NCBI GenBank assembly: GCA_033557675.1
Contig: JAWQRM010000263.1
Location: 1-25,381, forward strand
Source of the DNA: Coptodactyla brooksi
Taxonomy: Eukaryota; Arthropoda; Insecta; Coleoptera; Scarabaeidae
DNA: 25,381 bases
Direction of reading: 5' to 3'
This document shows, piece by piece, positions 1 to 10,878 of this stretch. A model generated the notes under the pieces. It was not told the DNA's origin. It saw only the letters and a list, made by a program, of their open reading frames with translations, and made no database searches. Both the position numbers and the translations under genes were made by a program. The number at the start of each line of letters is the position of its first letter. Within the stretch, counting starts at the first letter, position 1.

Positions 1-41
1 GCTTTACTCAGTCTAACGTGGCAAGCTAAAAACGACACACA

Positions 42-160
42 GATGGACAGACGGACGGGCGGACGAACGGGCCAACCAGCAAAAATAGCACAGATAGGTT
101 GCAAAAAGCCTAATTCGTCAAGATCAAATTGTGAAGAATTCGATGTCATGCAACTTTTAT
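42..160. repeat. Diverged direct repeat, copy 1 (GGACGGAC-rich)
   Basis: This stretch begins with a run of GGACGGRC/GGACGAACGG units. It continues with CCAACCAGCAAAAATAGCA, then CAGATAGG, then AGCCTA and TCAAGATC. The same order of words recurs about 380 bp downstream (425-540). The GACGGAC-type run is higher in GC than its surroundings. I see no open frame. It is probably part of a dispersed, non-coding repeat, but I cannot name the family. Confidence 0.6.
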
Positions 161-424
161 TTGAAACATTTTTTTCTAAAGAGTAATAAACGAGTTCAAA
201 AACGAAATAATGCTTACAACTCGAAAACCGTTGATTTTAAACATGTATTACGCTTATAGTTTTTCACTCACAATTTCATGTAGATTATAAAAATATATTT
301 TGTTACAAAAAGTTGTAAAAATTAAAACATTTTTAGGTTAAATACCTCATATGTAAAAGCTTATATGTAAAATATTGTTTTGCTTAGTCGAATATGGTAA
401 GAGATAAATGAATCATAGACGAAC

Positions 425-540
425 AAACAACCGGACGGACAACCCGACGAACGGACAGACCAACCACCCAAAATAGCATAGATAGACTACAAATAGCCTA
501 CTTCAAGATCCACAAGAATCACAACATCGATTTTTTTTTC
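425..540. repeat. Diverged direct repeat, copy 2 (GGACGGAC-rich)
   Basis: Second copy of the repeat at 42-160, in the same orientation. It shares GGACGGAC, GACGAACGG, CCAACCA, AAAATAGCA, AGATAG, AGCCTA and CAAGATC in the same order, with scattered substitutions and small indels. The spacing suggests either an old tandem duplication or the two ends of one old element. No coding capacity is seen. Confidence 0.6.
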
Positions 541-1789
541 GAATGCAGTACTTTCTCTTTATACCTATCGGTAAAAGAAAATAAAAATTGCTTGGCATGA
601 GCCAAACAATACGCCAACATCATCAGCAACATCTCTGATAGAGAGTCGGCAATTGCCCATAATCATTTCCTTCACGTTGCTATCGGTTCTCTTGAAAACG
701 TTTGCACCACTTGTAATCGCTTGCGTTATTCATGGAAGTGCTACCCCTGCTTTGAATGGCATGCAGAACCATCGAACAGTGGAATATTCTTTATTGTATG
801 TTAAATATAATAAAATGAGATTCATGTTATGGCCTTTCGAATATATCACGAGAAAATATAATTAGTCTAAAGATAATTATGTTAAAAACGAATTTTTTAA
901 TGGAATGTCATCTTGGAATATAATATGAGTTGAAGATTTTTTTTTCAAAAGATTACAGCAAATCACATACGTTTTTTAACATCAAAGCAGTATTAAGTAT
1001 GAATTCAATATTTTAAATTCAATTTCTTATTAAACGAAAGTTGGTACTATTTCTGCCTATGTAGATCTCGTATATCTATATATATTTTGCGATAAAATGC
1101 GAGAAAAAATAGTTCGAAATAGTGCAATTAATATTCCTAGATGATAATTATGTAATAAAATGTTGGAACGAAGATAATCATTTTAAAAGAAAGCTGTATA
1201 ATGTATAGTCACCCAATTCGGTTTCGGATTTTATTCTTTCAGCTAACTGTAGTAAGAAACCCTTCACAACCTACAAATATCATATAAAAATAGACAAATA
1301 GAAATTTTCTTTCCAATTCATTGTAAATCAATGCTGCGGATTTAAGGCACAATTGTAAGAGAGCAATCGCAAAACCGTGCGGCCTTCCTTGTTCGCTTCT
1401 TCATTTAATGAAGAATTGTTGAACTGTTTTTTTTTAATTCGCCGGCATACCTGTTTCTTCAGTCATTAGTTACTAGAATTACAACGACAGATTCTTATTC
1501 ATTACTATGACAAATTTTACACGTAGTGATAGTAGTAATTGATCTTCAAAACCAACTTTCAAAAAGTACCGAGTTCATATACTTATGATAATCCACGGAA
1601 AAACTAACATAGATATAAAAAACAATAAAAGCTTATTTTTGGAAATAAAAGCTTTATTTCCATCCAATACTTGGATAGGCCAAAAATGATACACTGTTTC
1701 GAGAATGTGATGTTATCAAACAGCATTCTTCATCATGCATATCAAGACATGCATAATAGCATCAATAGCAACGATCAGGAAAGGAACAG
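541..1789. other. No gene seen; AT-rich intergenic DNA
   Basis: Short random frames only, including one of 70 codons at 653-865 with no recognisable domain. The one local structure is a 9-bp-arm hairpin at about 1641-1661 (GGAAATAAA, 3-nt loop, TTTATTTCC). No RNA gene or promoter could be supported. Confidence 0.5.
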
Positions 1790-2310
1790 AACCACGGGCC
1801 ATAAACAATAAGTAAAAAGCTGACCTTTTTGCAGAAACTCTAGAAGAAAGCTTTCATCCAAATCAAATGAACGATAAACCTCACCTTGAACAATCTGAAA
1901 ACTAAACCCACCAAGAAATGTCATTAGTAACACCAAAGAAAGTTGCTTCTGAAATGAAAACAATCTAAAAAAGAGGCGAATAGAGCTAAATTTCAAATAC
2001 GAGAAATATAATTGGTTACTAGGTAGATATTTAAAATTGACAATACACGATAAAATCCTAATTTATAAACAGATCTTCTCAAATCAATCTGGCTCTATGT
2101 AAGTCAACTTTGGGGATGTGCTAAAAATTTATTATCAAAATCGTACGCACATTCCAGAACAAAATTCTCTGAAACACTCTCAATACTCCACATCGTATTG
2201 CCCGGAAAGGGGGTATTCATCGAGACATGGGGATAAATAAAATCGCTGTCAATCACGAACAAAGGCTGAATATTTAGATGTTTTCTTTCTTGCTTGGTCT
2301 TACTCATTAT
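1790..2310 (+). pseudogene. Jockey-type non-LTR retrotransposon remnant, C-terminal end of the RT ORF
   Basis: Plus-strand reading in shifting frames gives the order of motifs found after the RT domain in jockey-type ORF2 proteins. About 1959-2075 reads LKKRRIELNFKY, then NWLLGR, then KLTIHDKILIYKQ. After a frameshift, about 2073-2130 reads KSIWLYVSQLWGCAKN, the counterpart of the family's W-x-YG-x-QLWG motif. After another shift, about 2145-2285 reads TFQNKIL and IHRDMGINKI, then HEQRLNI. Stops and at least two frameshifts make it dead. The N-terminal RT motifs are absent upstream, so this is 3'-end debris, typical of 5'-truncated LINE copies. An antisense frame of 73 codons at 1775-1996 (-) overlaps it and is most likely a shadow. 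Family assignment by eye; I am fairly sure of jockey-like, not of the exact clade. Confidence 0.75.
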
Positions 2311-3459
2311 TGATGTTTATTGATGCCTGATTGGCGAGCACATTTTTTTTTATTTGCAATCGATATGTTTCAGTTTATCACTATTTTCAAGGTTGGTGTT
2401 ATGTAGTGTTACTTTCTCTTATATATGGTATATTGCTGCTTTATTGTAGGAATTTAATTGGCTAAAATATAGGATGGGAACTGGTATTTACCTAAATATT
2501 CATTGCAGGATTTTTTATATTCAAAGGAACCAGAATATTTCTGAGTTTTCGTGAATGTTGAGTTTTATGCTTTTACCAAAGAGTTTTATAATTTGAAAAT
2601 TCTGCTTTCTATTCTAAGACATGTAGGAATCTTTGTGGAATCTTTGTCCATTTTTATTAGGATTAAATATAAATAATATTAGGATTGAATATTAAATATC
2701 ATCAATATTATATCATCCACATACAGATATGTGGATGATATAATATTGATGACATACATATTAAATCACATCAATACAAAACACGCTAACATAAAATTCA
2801 CATGTGTGAAAAAGGAAAACAACAGCATAAACATTCTGAATATTATACCACCAAGAAAGGTGATAAATTAAAATACAGGGTACACAGAAAACCGTCACAA
2901 TCAGGTACAGTACTGGACATAAATGTATTGTTTCTGGTAGTTTTTTTTTCGAAATTTCATCATTACTTTCTTCAAGGTTAACCAAACTAGCTGAAATTTT
3001 GCAGACTTATGAAACATCGTATTCCCGTCATCGTGACTATCCGATTTGATCTTGTGGTGTAACTAAATACTAAGTAGGAATAATAGATATTTCGTAGAAG
3101 AAAATTTTCATGAATTTTAAACGTTTCTCATTCGGTTTTCAACCTATATTAATTTGGTAGTACCTGAACCACCGAAAACAATCTAAAATCGCACCAAAAA
3201 AGGTTGGATGCGAAAAAAGTTAAAATTGAGGATTTTTTGTCTCATCCATCTTTTCATAATTCTGAATTTTGTGCATCACCAAATGTTATTAGGTTGTCAA
3301 ATATAATCCTTACGTGGTCTTTCACATCCATGAAAATTTTCAGGGCGATTCGGTTAGATTAAAAAAAGTTATAGTGGAAAACCAAAAAAGAATATATTTA
3401 TGGCCAGTATTGTAATATAATCCAATACACGTCAGTACACCTCAAGTAACAGAAGGAAG
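2311..3459. other. No gene seen; AT-rich intergenic DNA with a hairpin
   Basis: No coding signal apart from short random frames. At about 2655-2698 there is an imperfect tandem pair of an about 22-bp unit containing ATTAGGATTRAATAT, directly before the hairpin at 2699-2752. The 2940-3400 part has phrases such as GCTGAAATTTTGCAG and GGGCGATTCGGTTAGA, which look like pieces of dispersed insect repeats, but I cannot name them. Confidence 0.4.
2699..2752. repeat. Perfect inverted repeat, 25-bp arms, 4-nt loop
   Basis: The left arm 2699-2723 (starting TCATCAATATTATATCATCC) and the right arm 2728-2752 are exact reverse complements around the 4-base spacer CAGA. Pairing resumes for two more bases beyond a single mismatch. 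The two arms have no mismatch in 25 bp although the surrounding repeats are heavily decayed, so the palindrome is either young or kept by gene conversion. As RNA it would be a small perfect hairpin. It could also be the collapsed ends of a very short foldback element. Confidence 0.9.
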
Positions 3460-4290
3460 CAACGTTTAGAAACCTACTGCAAAGCTGGCTTTAGAGGCTG
3501 GAAACAATTCCAATGCAGAAGGGGGATTACAGACAAGAATTGGACGCCCAACACGACGCCCAACAAGATTAATAAAACATAAACGAAAATATAAAGAACA
3601 AAACAAAAACTGCGATATTCAAGTCTAACAGCCAATCCGTCACAATACCACGTCATAAGGTGTTGAAAATCAACAAGACCATCTATTTAATTAAAAGAAA
3701 AACACTAACCTAAACTCAAGTAAAGCAAGAGGATTTGATCACAGGTTAGTTCTAAAACAATTACCAAACAAAGGCATGATACTGCTGATGTACTTAATCA
3801 TTGCAGCACTTAGACTGAAACATGTTCCTAGCATCTGGAAAGTGGTGGACACCAACATGCCACTCAGCAACCTAGCAAACCACCTAAAGAAGTGAAATCA
3901 TATAAAGCAATACCACTACTTCCCATCTTTGCAAACTTCTTGGAAGAACGATATAATATTCGATCTTATTCTCCCTACCCTATTTTGGAGAAGGCCTAAA
4001 CCTTTGACAAAATTTTTCACAGAAGACTATTCAACACGTTAAGAAAAGATTTTTACCGATACAATATATGGACCTTCTAATTACGTATATCATCAGATAA
4101 AACATCCAGAATTAAATAAGAGTTGAGTATTTTGAACTCAAAGAAGTGAAAGTAGAAAGACGATCAGGTGAATCGTGAATACATATACCACTCAAAAAAT
4201 CTGTAGTTAGACAAATACGTGAAAGATAAAACTAAATTAATTGAAGTGAGAACATGTATACAAGACAATGATGACAGATCTGTCGCCAAC
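3460..4290 (+). pseudogene. Jockey-type non-LTR retrotransposon remnant, RT N-terminal and palm region
   Basis: Plus-strand translation in several frames follows jockey-type ORF2 from the linker into the RT. About 3600-3680 contains YSSLTANPS (linker region). About 3705-3870 reads NLNSSKARGFDHRLVLKQLP, then ALRLKHVPSIWKVV (start of the RT domain). About 3860-3950 in another frame reads PSKPPKEVKSYKAIPLLPI (the family's PGKPP...SYRPISLLP motif). About 3990-4110 reads TFDKIFHRRLFNTLRKDF followed by SSDKTSRIK (the AFDKVWH...L..KL region). About 4268-4290 has DD followed by R-S-V-A, a decayed counterpart of the F-A-DD-T-A catalytic box. Many stops and frameshifts are present. It lies downstream of the C-terminal jockey remnant at 1790-2310 in the same orientation, so the two must be separate insertions or a rearranged one. 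Confidence 0.78.
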
Positions 4291-6417
4291 CAATCTAAAT
4301 AATTTCGTAGGTAACATAGTTTCCTTGCCAACGATATTATGTTCGCAATATTATGTCCATTAAAGATTCAACGTTAACAAAGACTTAAAAATTCTCTAAA
4401 ACATCTGGTCGTTTGAATAAAAATTCAGTTATATTTACACCTTTGGATTCAAAATGCGTAAATTTACGAGGTTTAAAAACTAATAATTAACGCAATTTAA
4501 ATTATCTATAATATAACATGGGCATAAAATATAATTCATAATTACAAGTAACTAATAATTATTTAGTTATTTTGTGAGTTTATCGCAAATGCATATAAAA
4601 CAAGTAAATATTTGTTTGTACTAACAACAACTAATAAGCAGTCTGGTAGCTTGAATAATCTCTTAACACAATTGATTGATTTTTCCTTTCTACACTGTAT
4701 TAGCCGTTAATACACATATAACTAACAATTATTGTATAGGACACAAATTAACAATAAATATCCATTCATCAATTTGTCAATGATGACTACCTTAATGATC
4801 TCTGCACACAGCTTGCTCGTTAGTAGACCGATTATTTTTTGTACCAGTTCGTCTACCATCTTCAAAAGAGTACAGTAATATACGTCAATAGTATATTAAT
4901 TATCCGTATTGATGAATGAAGAAAACTCTCTTAGTTTACCAACTAAAGATTGGTCTGCTTGTGTATCTGCCTGTAATATGCGCGTTAATGTGCGGTTTAA
5001 TACACAGATTTTTTAATTGGATATAATAAGAATATAAAGAGAACTCAGCACCACTTCTTAATAGTAACCAAAAATGATGCTTTAATGGCAATGAGCTAAT
5101 CGTACTATAACATACCTCGATTTTCACTGTGGAGCTATCTAATTAGATCTCGGTTGCGAATATTATGCCAAGATATTCTACCTTAGAAATATCTTAAAAA
5201 TAAGTTAATTTTATATACTGCCTTATTCCAAATCTGTAACAATATCAACTGCAGACAAAACATATAGAATTGCGAAAACAGTATAATTGCAACAAAAAAT
5301 CAATCAGTCTTGCTAGCTATTAAAATTGTATTAGAGCATAATATTTCAAAGGTGTAAAACTCCGATTAACTATGGTGATATAACTGAAATGAAAATATTG
5401 TGAACAAATTGTAATTTACAATATTTGTTTTCCAGTATAGTTATAGTTCTAATAAAACCACGCGTTACCTTGGTTGGTCAGAGGCTATCGAATCAATCTG
5501 AAGGTGACCATTTGTTCAGCCAACGCCATTTTCCATGATAGATGAAGAGAAATGGAAATTTGGTCGTGTCAGTATGCCATCGCACTTTAGCTTCACTCTG
5601 CGCGAGATTCGAGTCAGTGCCATTCATTTTTCACCTTTACGCTATCACCAGGTTATTATGCAAAGTGTTGCGTAAGAAATTATCCATCCACTGTGCCGGG
5701 GAAACCTGCTATAGCTATCGAATAGCGCTTCACCATTACAACGTGTGTATGTTCCATACGCATTTTAACCAGTGATAGAGGAATAGTATTGTAGTATGTA
5801 TGTGTATCCGAGATTCCGTAACAAGTGAATGGGCCCATTGTTTAATGGTTCGTTAACTCTTAACGATGGTTTTCACATCGTGGAAACGAGGGGTGTTGTA
5901 CAATATACAATGTACAGTGTCATACATTGATTGTAAAGAGAAATGTTAACTATGTTCGATTGTTTCCAAACTATGACTGGTAATTTAGAAAATGAGAAAG
6001 TTTTTTGTTTTTAACTTTTAGGATACAACCTACACGTATGTTTTAATAGGATCCATAGTTGGTCACGATGCAAGTAAACGTTTTTCATTGTTTTCAAATT
6101 ATATCAACTTGTACCTACTACTGTATCCTATTTTCAAGATTCGACACCGATCACAATTTTATAAGTGCGTACACCTTTCTCCATTTAAATTTCCATTGAA
6201 TTTCCAAGCTCAATTTCCAAGTAATCATTTCATATCTTCCTTTTTTATTGATGGGTCATTAAATCGTCAGAAATATCGCGACCTACTTGAAACGCAGTTT
6301 CATCTATTCAGAACATTTATGCAATAAACTTAAAAACTTTGATTTCAGCGGGACCATTTGTGTACTGATCAAAGACCAGACAAATTTAAGAAGATATTTT
6401 TCATTCAAGAAAACGTG
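4291..6417. other. No gene seen; AT-rich DNA with one less AT-rich patch
   Basis: 4291-5480 is very AT-rich with no coding signal. 5480-5800 is richer in GC and holds an open frame of 77 codons at 5542-5775 (+) that matches no domain I recognise; its composition suggests a piece of an unidentified repeat. The word CGTAACAAGTGAAT with nearby GGTTCGTTAA at about 5817-5860 recurs in inverted orientation at about 9257-9290, where a 17-nt stretch is missing between the two words. Confidence 0.4.
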
Positions 6418-6620
6418 TTGAATTGCATTGAGTTGAATAGAATTGAATTGAGTCAGCTTGACTTACATTGAATTGGATTGCATTGAACTGATTTGAATTG
6501 AATTCAATTGCGTTGAGTTTAGTTGAGTTGAAAACAATTAAATTTAATTTAATATAATTCAATTCAAGTCAATTCGTTTAATTTTATTTCAGTTGAGTTC
6601 AATTCATTTCATTTCATTTT
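6418..6620. repeat. Degenerate TTGAA/TTCAA pentanucleotide repeat that switches strand
   Basis: About 6418-6530 is an imperfect run of ATTGA/TTGAA units. From about 6540 to 6620 the units appear as the complement, TTCAA/AATTC. The two halves are therefore inverted relative to each other and could pair. There is no coding frame. It is a decayed simple repeat. Confidence 0.8.
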
Positions 6621-7004
6621 ATACTATTTAGGCATTGCAGCAAGTTAATTATACCTACTATTAACCGGCTGAGAAATTGGTTTTGAGTAAATATAAAAAG
6701 TTAATTTGATAGATATTTTACCTCATTTTGTTTATTTATATTGAACATCAGCTAATAGCTCTTATAAGGTTTTTATTTCAGGACAACGTTTCAAACGTTG
6801 TGTTAAATTTACATAATCTGTTTCCGTCATTTGTTGAGATAACACCTATAAACAATTTCATTCAGTTATCAAAAATAGTTTCTGATGTTTTACGTTATTG
6901 GACATTTCAATATATTTTGCACAAAAAGCATCTATAATTCTTGGAACCCACGAATTCACATTTTTCTACATATGAACACAAGATTCCTGTAATAACATTT
7001 GATA
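6621..7004. other. No gene seen
   Basis: An AT-rich stretch with one random frame of 69 codons (6728-6937, +) lacking recognisable motifs. Confidence 0.4.
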
Positions 7005-7007
7005 ACA

Positions 7008-7047
7008 CCTCTGATGATGGTGTAAAATAAGATCGAAGCCAGTCAGG
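7008..7047 (+). ncRNA. Hammerhead-ribozyme-like motif (copy F)
   Basis: The elements occur in hammerhead order. Stem I 5' strand CCT is at 7008-7010, followed by CTGATGA (7011-7017), one extra base T, and stem II GGT (7019-7021) pairing with ATC (7032-7034, one G-T wobble). GAA follows (7035-7037). Stem III is GC/GT around loop CA (7038-7043), the cleavage-site base is C (7044), and the stem I 3' strand AGG is at 7045-7047. Position 15.1 is G rather than the usual A, so the core is imperfect. Hammerheads are known in Penelope-like elements and retrozymes; this is a possible relic of such an element. Activity is unproven. Confidence 0.35.
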
Positions 7048-7049
7048 GA

Positions 7050-8679
7050 GAAAATGCATAAATATATTAAAGCCATTGAAGATTATTATTTACTTAAACC
7101 TCAATATTGATATAAACATGGTAATAAGCGGCGCATACATGAATTATAAATTTACAATTATTTATTCAGACTCTACTTATAAAGTAAAACAAATCATCGT
7201 GACCAAATCGTTATTTCAATTACTGTTCCCAAGTCATATATTAACAATTTGTGTTATTGTGTCACGCTACAGCCTGAAGCCAGGCATACATATATACAAC
7301 GTCAAGTGCAAGAATGTTGCTGCAACTTGTCTCATGCCTCAAGGGTACGGACTCTCCCTAGTCGTACAAATGAAATTCTTCCTTGGCTCAGGTTTCCGAT
7401 TCAGAGCGGAAAGATAACGACAACAATCGGTTTCTCTTCTCTCGGGTAGGACGTTATACCGTTGTCTACAGTTTGATCCTTGAAGGATGATATTTTTCGC
7501 AAGATTGCGCAGCGTTTACTGCTCGATTACCTCGTAGAAAGCGGAACTCTTTTGCTTTGGAATTAGAAATTTTATTGGTTACTTCTTTATTTGGACAAAT
7601 CGTAGAAAGAGAAAAAATCACTTACGGGTAGAGGAAATCAATAGTATCATTTCTGAATATTTTTTGAAAGCATACAATTGCATTGATGATAATGGTTAAT
7701 AGATAATTAGAAAATGTTAGTTATTGTTATGTATAAATGACACAAATTACTGCAATCAAAAAGTGAAAATTGTGAAATGTTTTCACTTTCTACGAGTATA
7801 TTTAATGTAGAAATTACTCGTTAATGGCGAAATTAGTGCAATATTTTATATCAACTTTACTTTCTACAGGATTAAATGATGATGTAGATTTCACTCCTCC
7901 GCTTCAGAAGAGCTTGTTAATTTTATCGTCAATTTGTCAATGAGTTAATGAAAACTTAATTCAATCTGAAACATACTAAAAGGTAATTATATTATTGAAT
8001 TTCAACATTAATAAATTGCATAGTCTTTGGGGCTACGTAGGCCCAAATATTAATATTTTCTACTCAAGCCAATGCATTTCACGTTTTGCTGTACTATGAC
8101 ATCGTTTGATTGAGAAAGGGAGAGAGAAAGAGGACTTGTTTTTATCTCTGTTTGATTTCTCCCTTTATTTCTCTGTCATTTGTAATTTTGGTACATTGAA
8201 AGTGATTTTTTATTATCTTTTCCTCTAAAGTATATTTCTTGCGATTTTTTATAATTTCGCGATATTCTAGGGTATTTTCTTTCATTTAAAAATGGATAAA
8301 ACAGATATTTTCAATAATTGCGTTCTTTTAGAATATGATACATAGAGTAATAACTTTAAGTAGGAACATGATACAAAAATAGCACGCAATTAAATACCGA
8401 GGTCAAATCTTTCATAAAATAACCAATAATTATTTTAATAGTATGTTAGTCAATGAGTGTAAGTATATTATTCAATGACGATTGCTCACGGAAAAGAAAT
8501 TTGCCACACGAGCCGCTAGCGAGTAAGATTAATCATCCAAGTGAGAGAATAGTCTAGAATACAATATTTTTTCTGTGCCTACTCAAAAGGAAGTTTCCAT
8601 TCAGGTTTGATTAAGGTAAAGTAGCGAAATTATAATCATCGTTAGTTAGATAGCACGAAAAGGCTTACCACCTAATTTA
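7050..8679. other. No gene seen; one GC-richer patch
   Basis: 7240-7560 is less AT-rich and holds two overlapping open frames (7076-7417 and 7249-7449, +) with no domain I recognise; they look like random frames in a GC-richer repeat. The remainder is AT-rich with nothing supportable. Confidence 0.4.
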
Positions 8680-8850
8680 CACAATTTCACAAGTCACTCT
8701 TCGCAACGTTTCTGAAGATTTGCCGGCTTGGTCTGCGAAACGTCTGTCAAGCAAAACCAAACTTCGGTTTTGGTCTAGTGGTGACAATCGTTTAAACCAT
8801 GTTATTAAGACAAAGGTTCCAAAATTCTGAACCCTTTCAGAAAGTATGAA
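8680..8850 (+). repeat. Dispersed repeat, copy A
   Basis: About 170 bp here match 10365-10530 in the same orientation with many substitutions. Shared words are CACAAGT, GCGAAACGT, TTTTGGT-TAGT and TGACAAT-GTTTAA, with TGTTA further on. The copy contains the hammerhead-like fold described separately. No coding is visible in the 1.5 kb between the copies, so whether they are the ends of one old element cannot be decided here. Confidence 0.65.
8708..8752 (+). ncRNA. Hammerhead-ribozyme-like motif (copy A)
   Basis: Stem I GTTT (8708-8711) pairs with AAGC (8749-8752). The conserved CTGAAGA (8712-8718) is intact. Three T residues follow, then stem II GCCGGC/GTCTGC around TTG (8722-8736, one mismatch and one wobble), then GAA (8737-8739). 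Stem III is ACG/TGT with loop TC (8740-8747, one wobble), and the cleavage-site base is C at 8748. All invariant core positions of a hammerhead (CUGANGA, GAA, A-U pair, H17) are present. The unpaired bases between CUGANGA and stem II are not part of the canonical fold and may abolish activity. Confidence 0.45.
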
Positions 8851-8852
8851 CC

Positions 8853-10360
8853 GAACGCATATGACCGAAAAAATTCAACCGAACACACCCGCCACCATTC
8901 GTTTGCTTAGCATGTTGCTGAGTTCATTTATGAATCCGCCAGATATCTTTTAAGACATCTATTCCCGTCGGCATGGTCTTGTTAACGTACTCCATTTTTT
9001 GCCAACTTTAATATTCCCATTTTATTTTAGATTTGCCTTCGAGTTTAACTAATCCAAGTGTGGTTAAGAACATACCCATTCTATTTGGAAGTCTTCCAAT
9101 AAGCTGTATCCTTCAGTCTAGCTGAATTTAGTTTTAGTGAGGATATACCTAAGAATATGGTACAGTCAGTAAGGAATGATATTCTGTATCAAGAAACTCC
9201 CTTATAAAGAGCGCACCATTTAATAGGAATAGAAATAATAAAAACTGTGATTCCGTTTTAACGAACCGTATTCACTTGTTACGATCAACACACCCATGAC
9301 ATTAAATTCCTTCTTCCGAGCCTCATGGTTCAGAGCCGAAGAAATTAAACAAATCAAGATACCGCTTGTCCACTCAATAGCTTCGCTGATGGAAAAGTTT
9401 TCTACCTCCTCTTGGTACATTCAGCACATACACACGAGCCACAACAGACATTATAAAAACTGCCGTTACCAAATCCGGTTGAGTGGCGCACTCTAACTAC
9501 TATACTCTCCTCTTCTACTTTGCTGTATGGATTACTGTTGTTAAGTCCAGGACATACACCGCCGCTTTCTTCAACGTTATTCGCCGTGTAGAATATTTCA
9601 TAGGTGTCTAGAGTTGATCATAATAATGACCGTTCAAAGGAAACTCTAGTGTTATTATTATACGTAGTTAAAGTACACTTAAGAACTGCTAATTGCCCTG
9701 CTAACTATACATAAGTGTCTTCGAGTTTTGCCCCTTTTGATTATTTTTATTTGGTGTAACTGTTTCCAATAGTGGTCGAGATGTATCCAGGTAATTGGAC
9801 GAATTGGAGGAAGCAATCGATCAACATTTGTACCTAATTATGAACGTGTAATTGGATTGATTTAATTGGCAAGTACGACTAAAATCACGGGCCATGATCT
9901 TAGAAAGTTCTTTATATCGAAATTTCCTCAATTTTAAGATTGCCTTCATAGCGCTAAATTTACAAACGTTCGTAGGCAAATCATTTATTTTCAATGCAAT
10001 TCTAATAAATCATTCGATATTTGGATTTTTCAAACTTTAATTTAAAATTTTTTGGCATAATGACGGTCTAACTGGGGGATCTAAAGTGTTTCATAGATGT
10101 AGATTTTATTTAAAAATATCATATTTTTCAATTAAAAAATAACCCCAAAGTATTTGAAAAACTCCAAGGTATCTCAAACAACAACAAAAAATGAAAAGTA
10201 ATGACTAGAATTTAGGTAGAAGTCAGACAAAACTAAATTACTTCTTTTTCAAATGAGATGGTACAAGTTTTATATTACATTCGTATTCTACATAGAATAT
10301 CCTTTCTCTCAAATATGCATTTACTTATACCTACAGTAAGTAATTTTTGGGATAATAGTC
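8853..10360. other. No gene supported; possible fragment at 9220-9420
   Basis: The most gene-like sequence is an open frame at 9220-9420 on the minus strand. It has a hydrophobic stretch GILICLISSALNHEARKKEF that faintly resembles insect chemoreceptor C-terminal segments, but no partner exon or clear splice sites support it, and an overlapping plus-strand frame is equally long. The rest is AT-rich with no signal. Confidence 0.35.
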
Positions 10361-10364
10361 ACAC

Positions 10365-10530
10365 AAGTATCACATTTTGTCGTTTTTCATCAGGAACGAC
10401 AAAAGATATTCTTTAGATGATACTAACTTGGTTAGCGAAACGTGCATCGGGCAGACATTTTCCAGGCATTTTGGTGTAGTACTGACAATTGTTTAACTTT
10501 GTTACGAAGCTAAAAATTCCGAATCCATAC
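10365..10530 (+). repeat. Dispersed repeat, copy B, with decayed hammerhead-like fold
   Basis: Second copy of the repeat at 8680-8850. The hairpin ACTAAC/GTTAGC around TTG (10422-10436) is the counterpart of GCCGGC/GTCTGC in copy A. Both strands of the stem differ between the copies in a way that keeps most pairs, which supports a real RNA structure. The core upstream is TAGATGA (10414-10420) instead of CTGANGA, and stem III is mismatched, so this copy is decayed. GAAACGT (10437-10443) is intact. Confidence 0.6.
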
Positions 10531-10878
10531 CTTTAATCGCTTAATACTAATCGACATAACTTAGAAAATAAATTATATAGCATAAATTATAAAATATATA
10601 GCAAGCTCTTATTTTGCTGCTTATGGCAATAAATCCTCTTTTTGAGGGCTAAGTAATTCGAGTTTTTAAGTTCAGTCTAAGTACATCTCAGACTACAACA
10701 AGACTTAAATGCAAAGTACGAAATAGAACATGTTAATGCAAAAATAAAAGCGGATTATGTTTGAATTCTGTTTCCTTTAATTATAGTGATCCTAATAAGT
10801 TTACGATGAACACGAAAAAAATGAGTTAATATGAGAAAACTTAAGATCTAGAATTACTATTTTTGAAACTAAGCTACA

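Noticed and set aside
1775..1996. Minus-strand frame that looks like a signal-peptide exon with a good donor site (CAAG|GTGAGG near 1884)
   Set aside because: The plus strand of the same stretch encodes recognisable jockey RT C-terminal motifs, so this frame is antisense to a retroelement and most likely a shadow.
2104..2307. 67-codon minus-strand frame
   Set aside because: Antisense to the jockey remnant (FQNKIL / IHRDMGINKI on the plus strand).
5542..5775. 77-codon frame in a GC-richer patch as a gene
   Set aside because: No domain, no splice context and no similarity that I recognise.
7076..7449. Two overlapping frames of 113 and 66 codons
   Set aside because: No family resemblance, and two frames open at once points to composition rather than coding.
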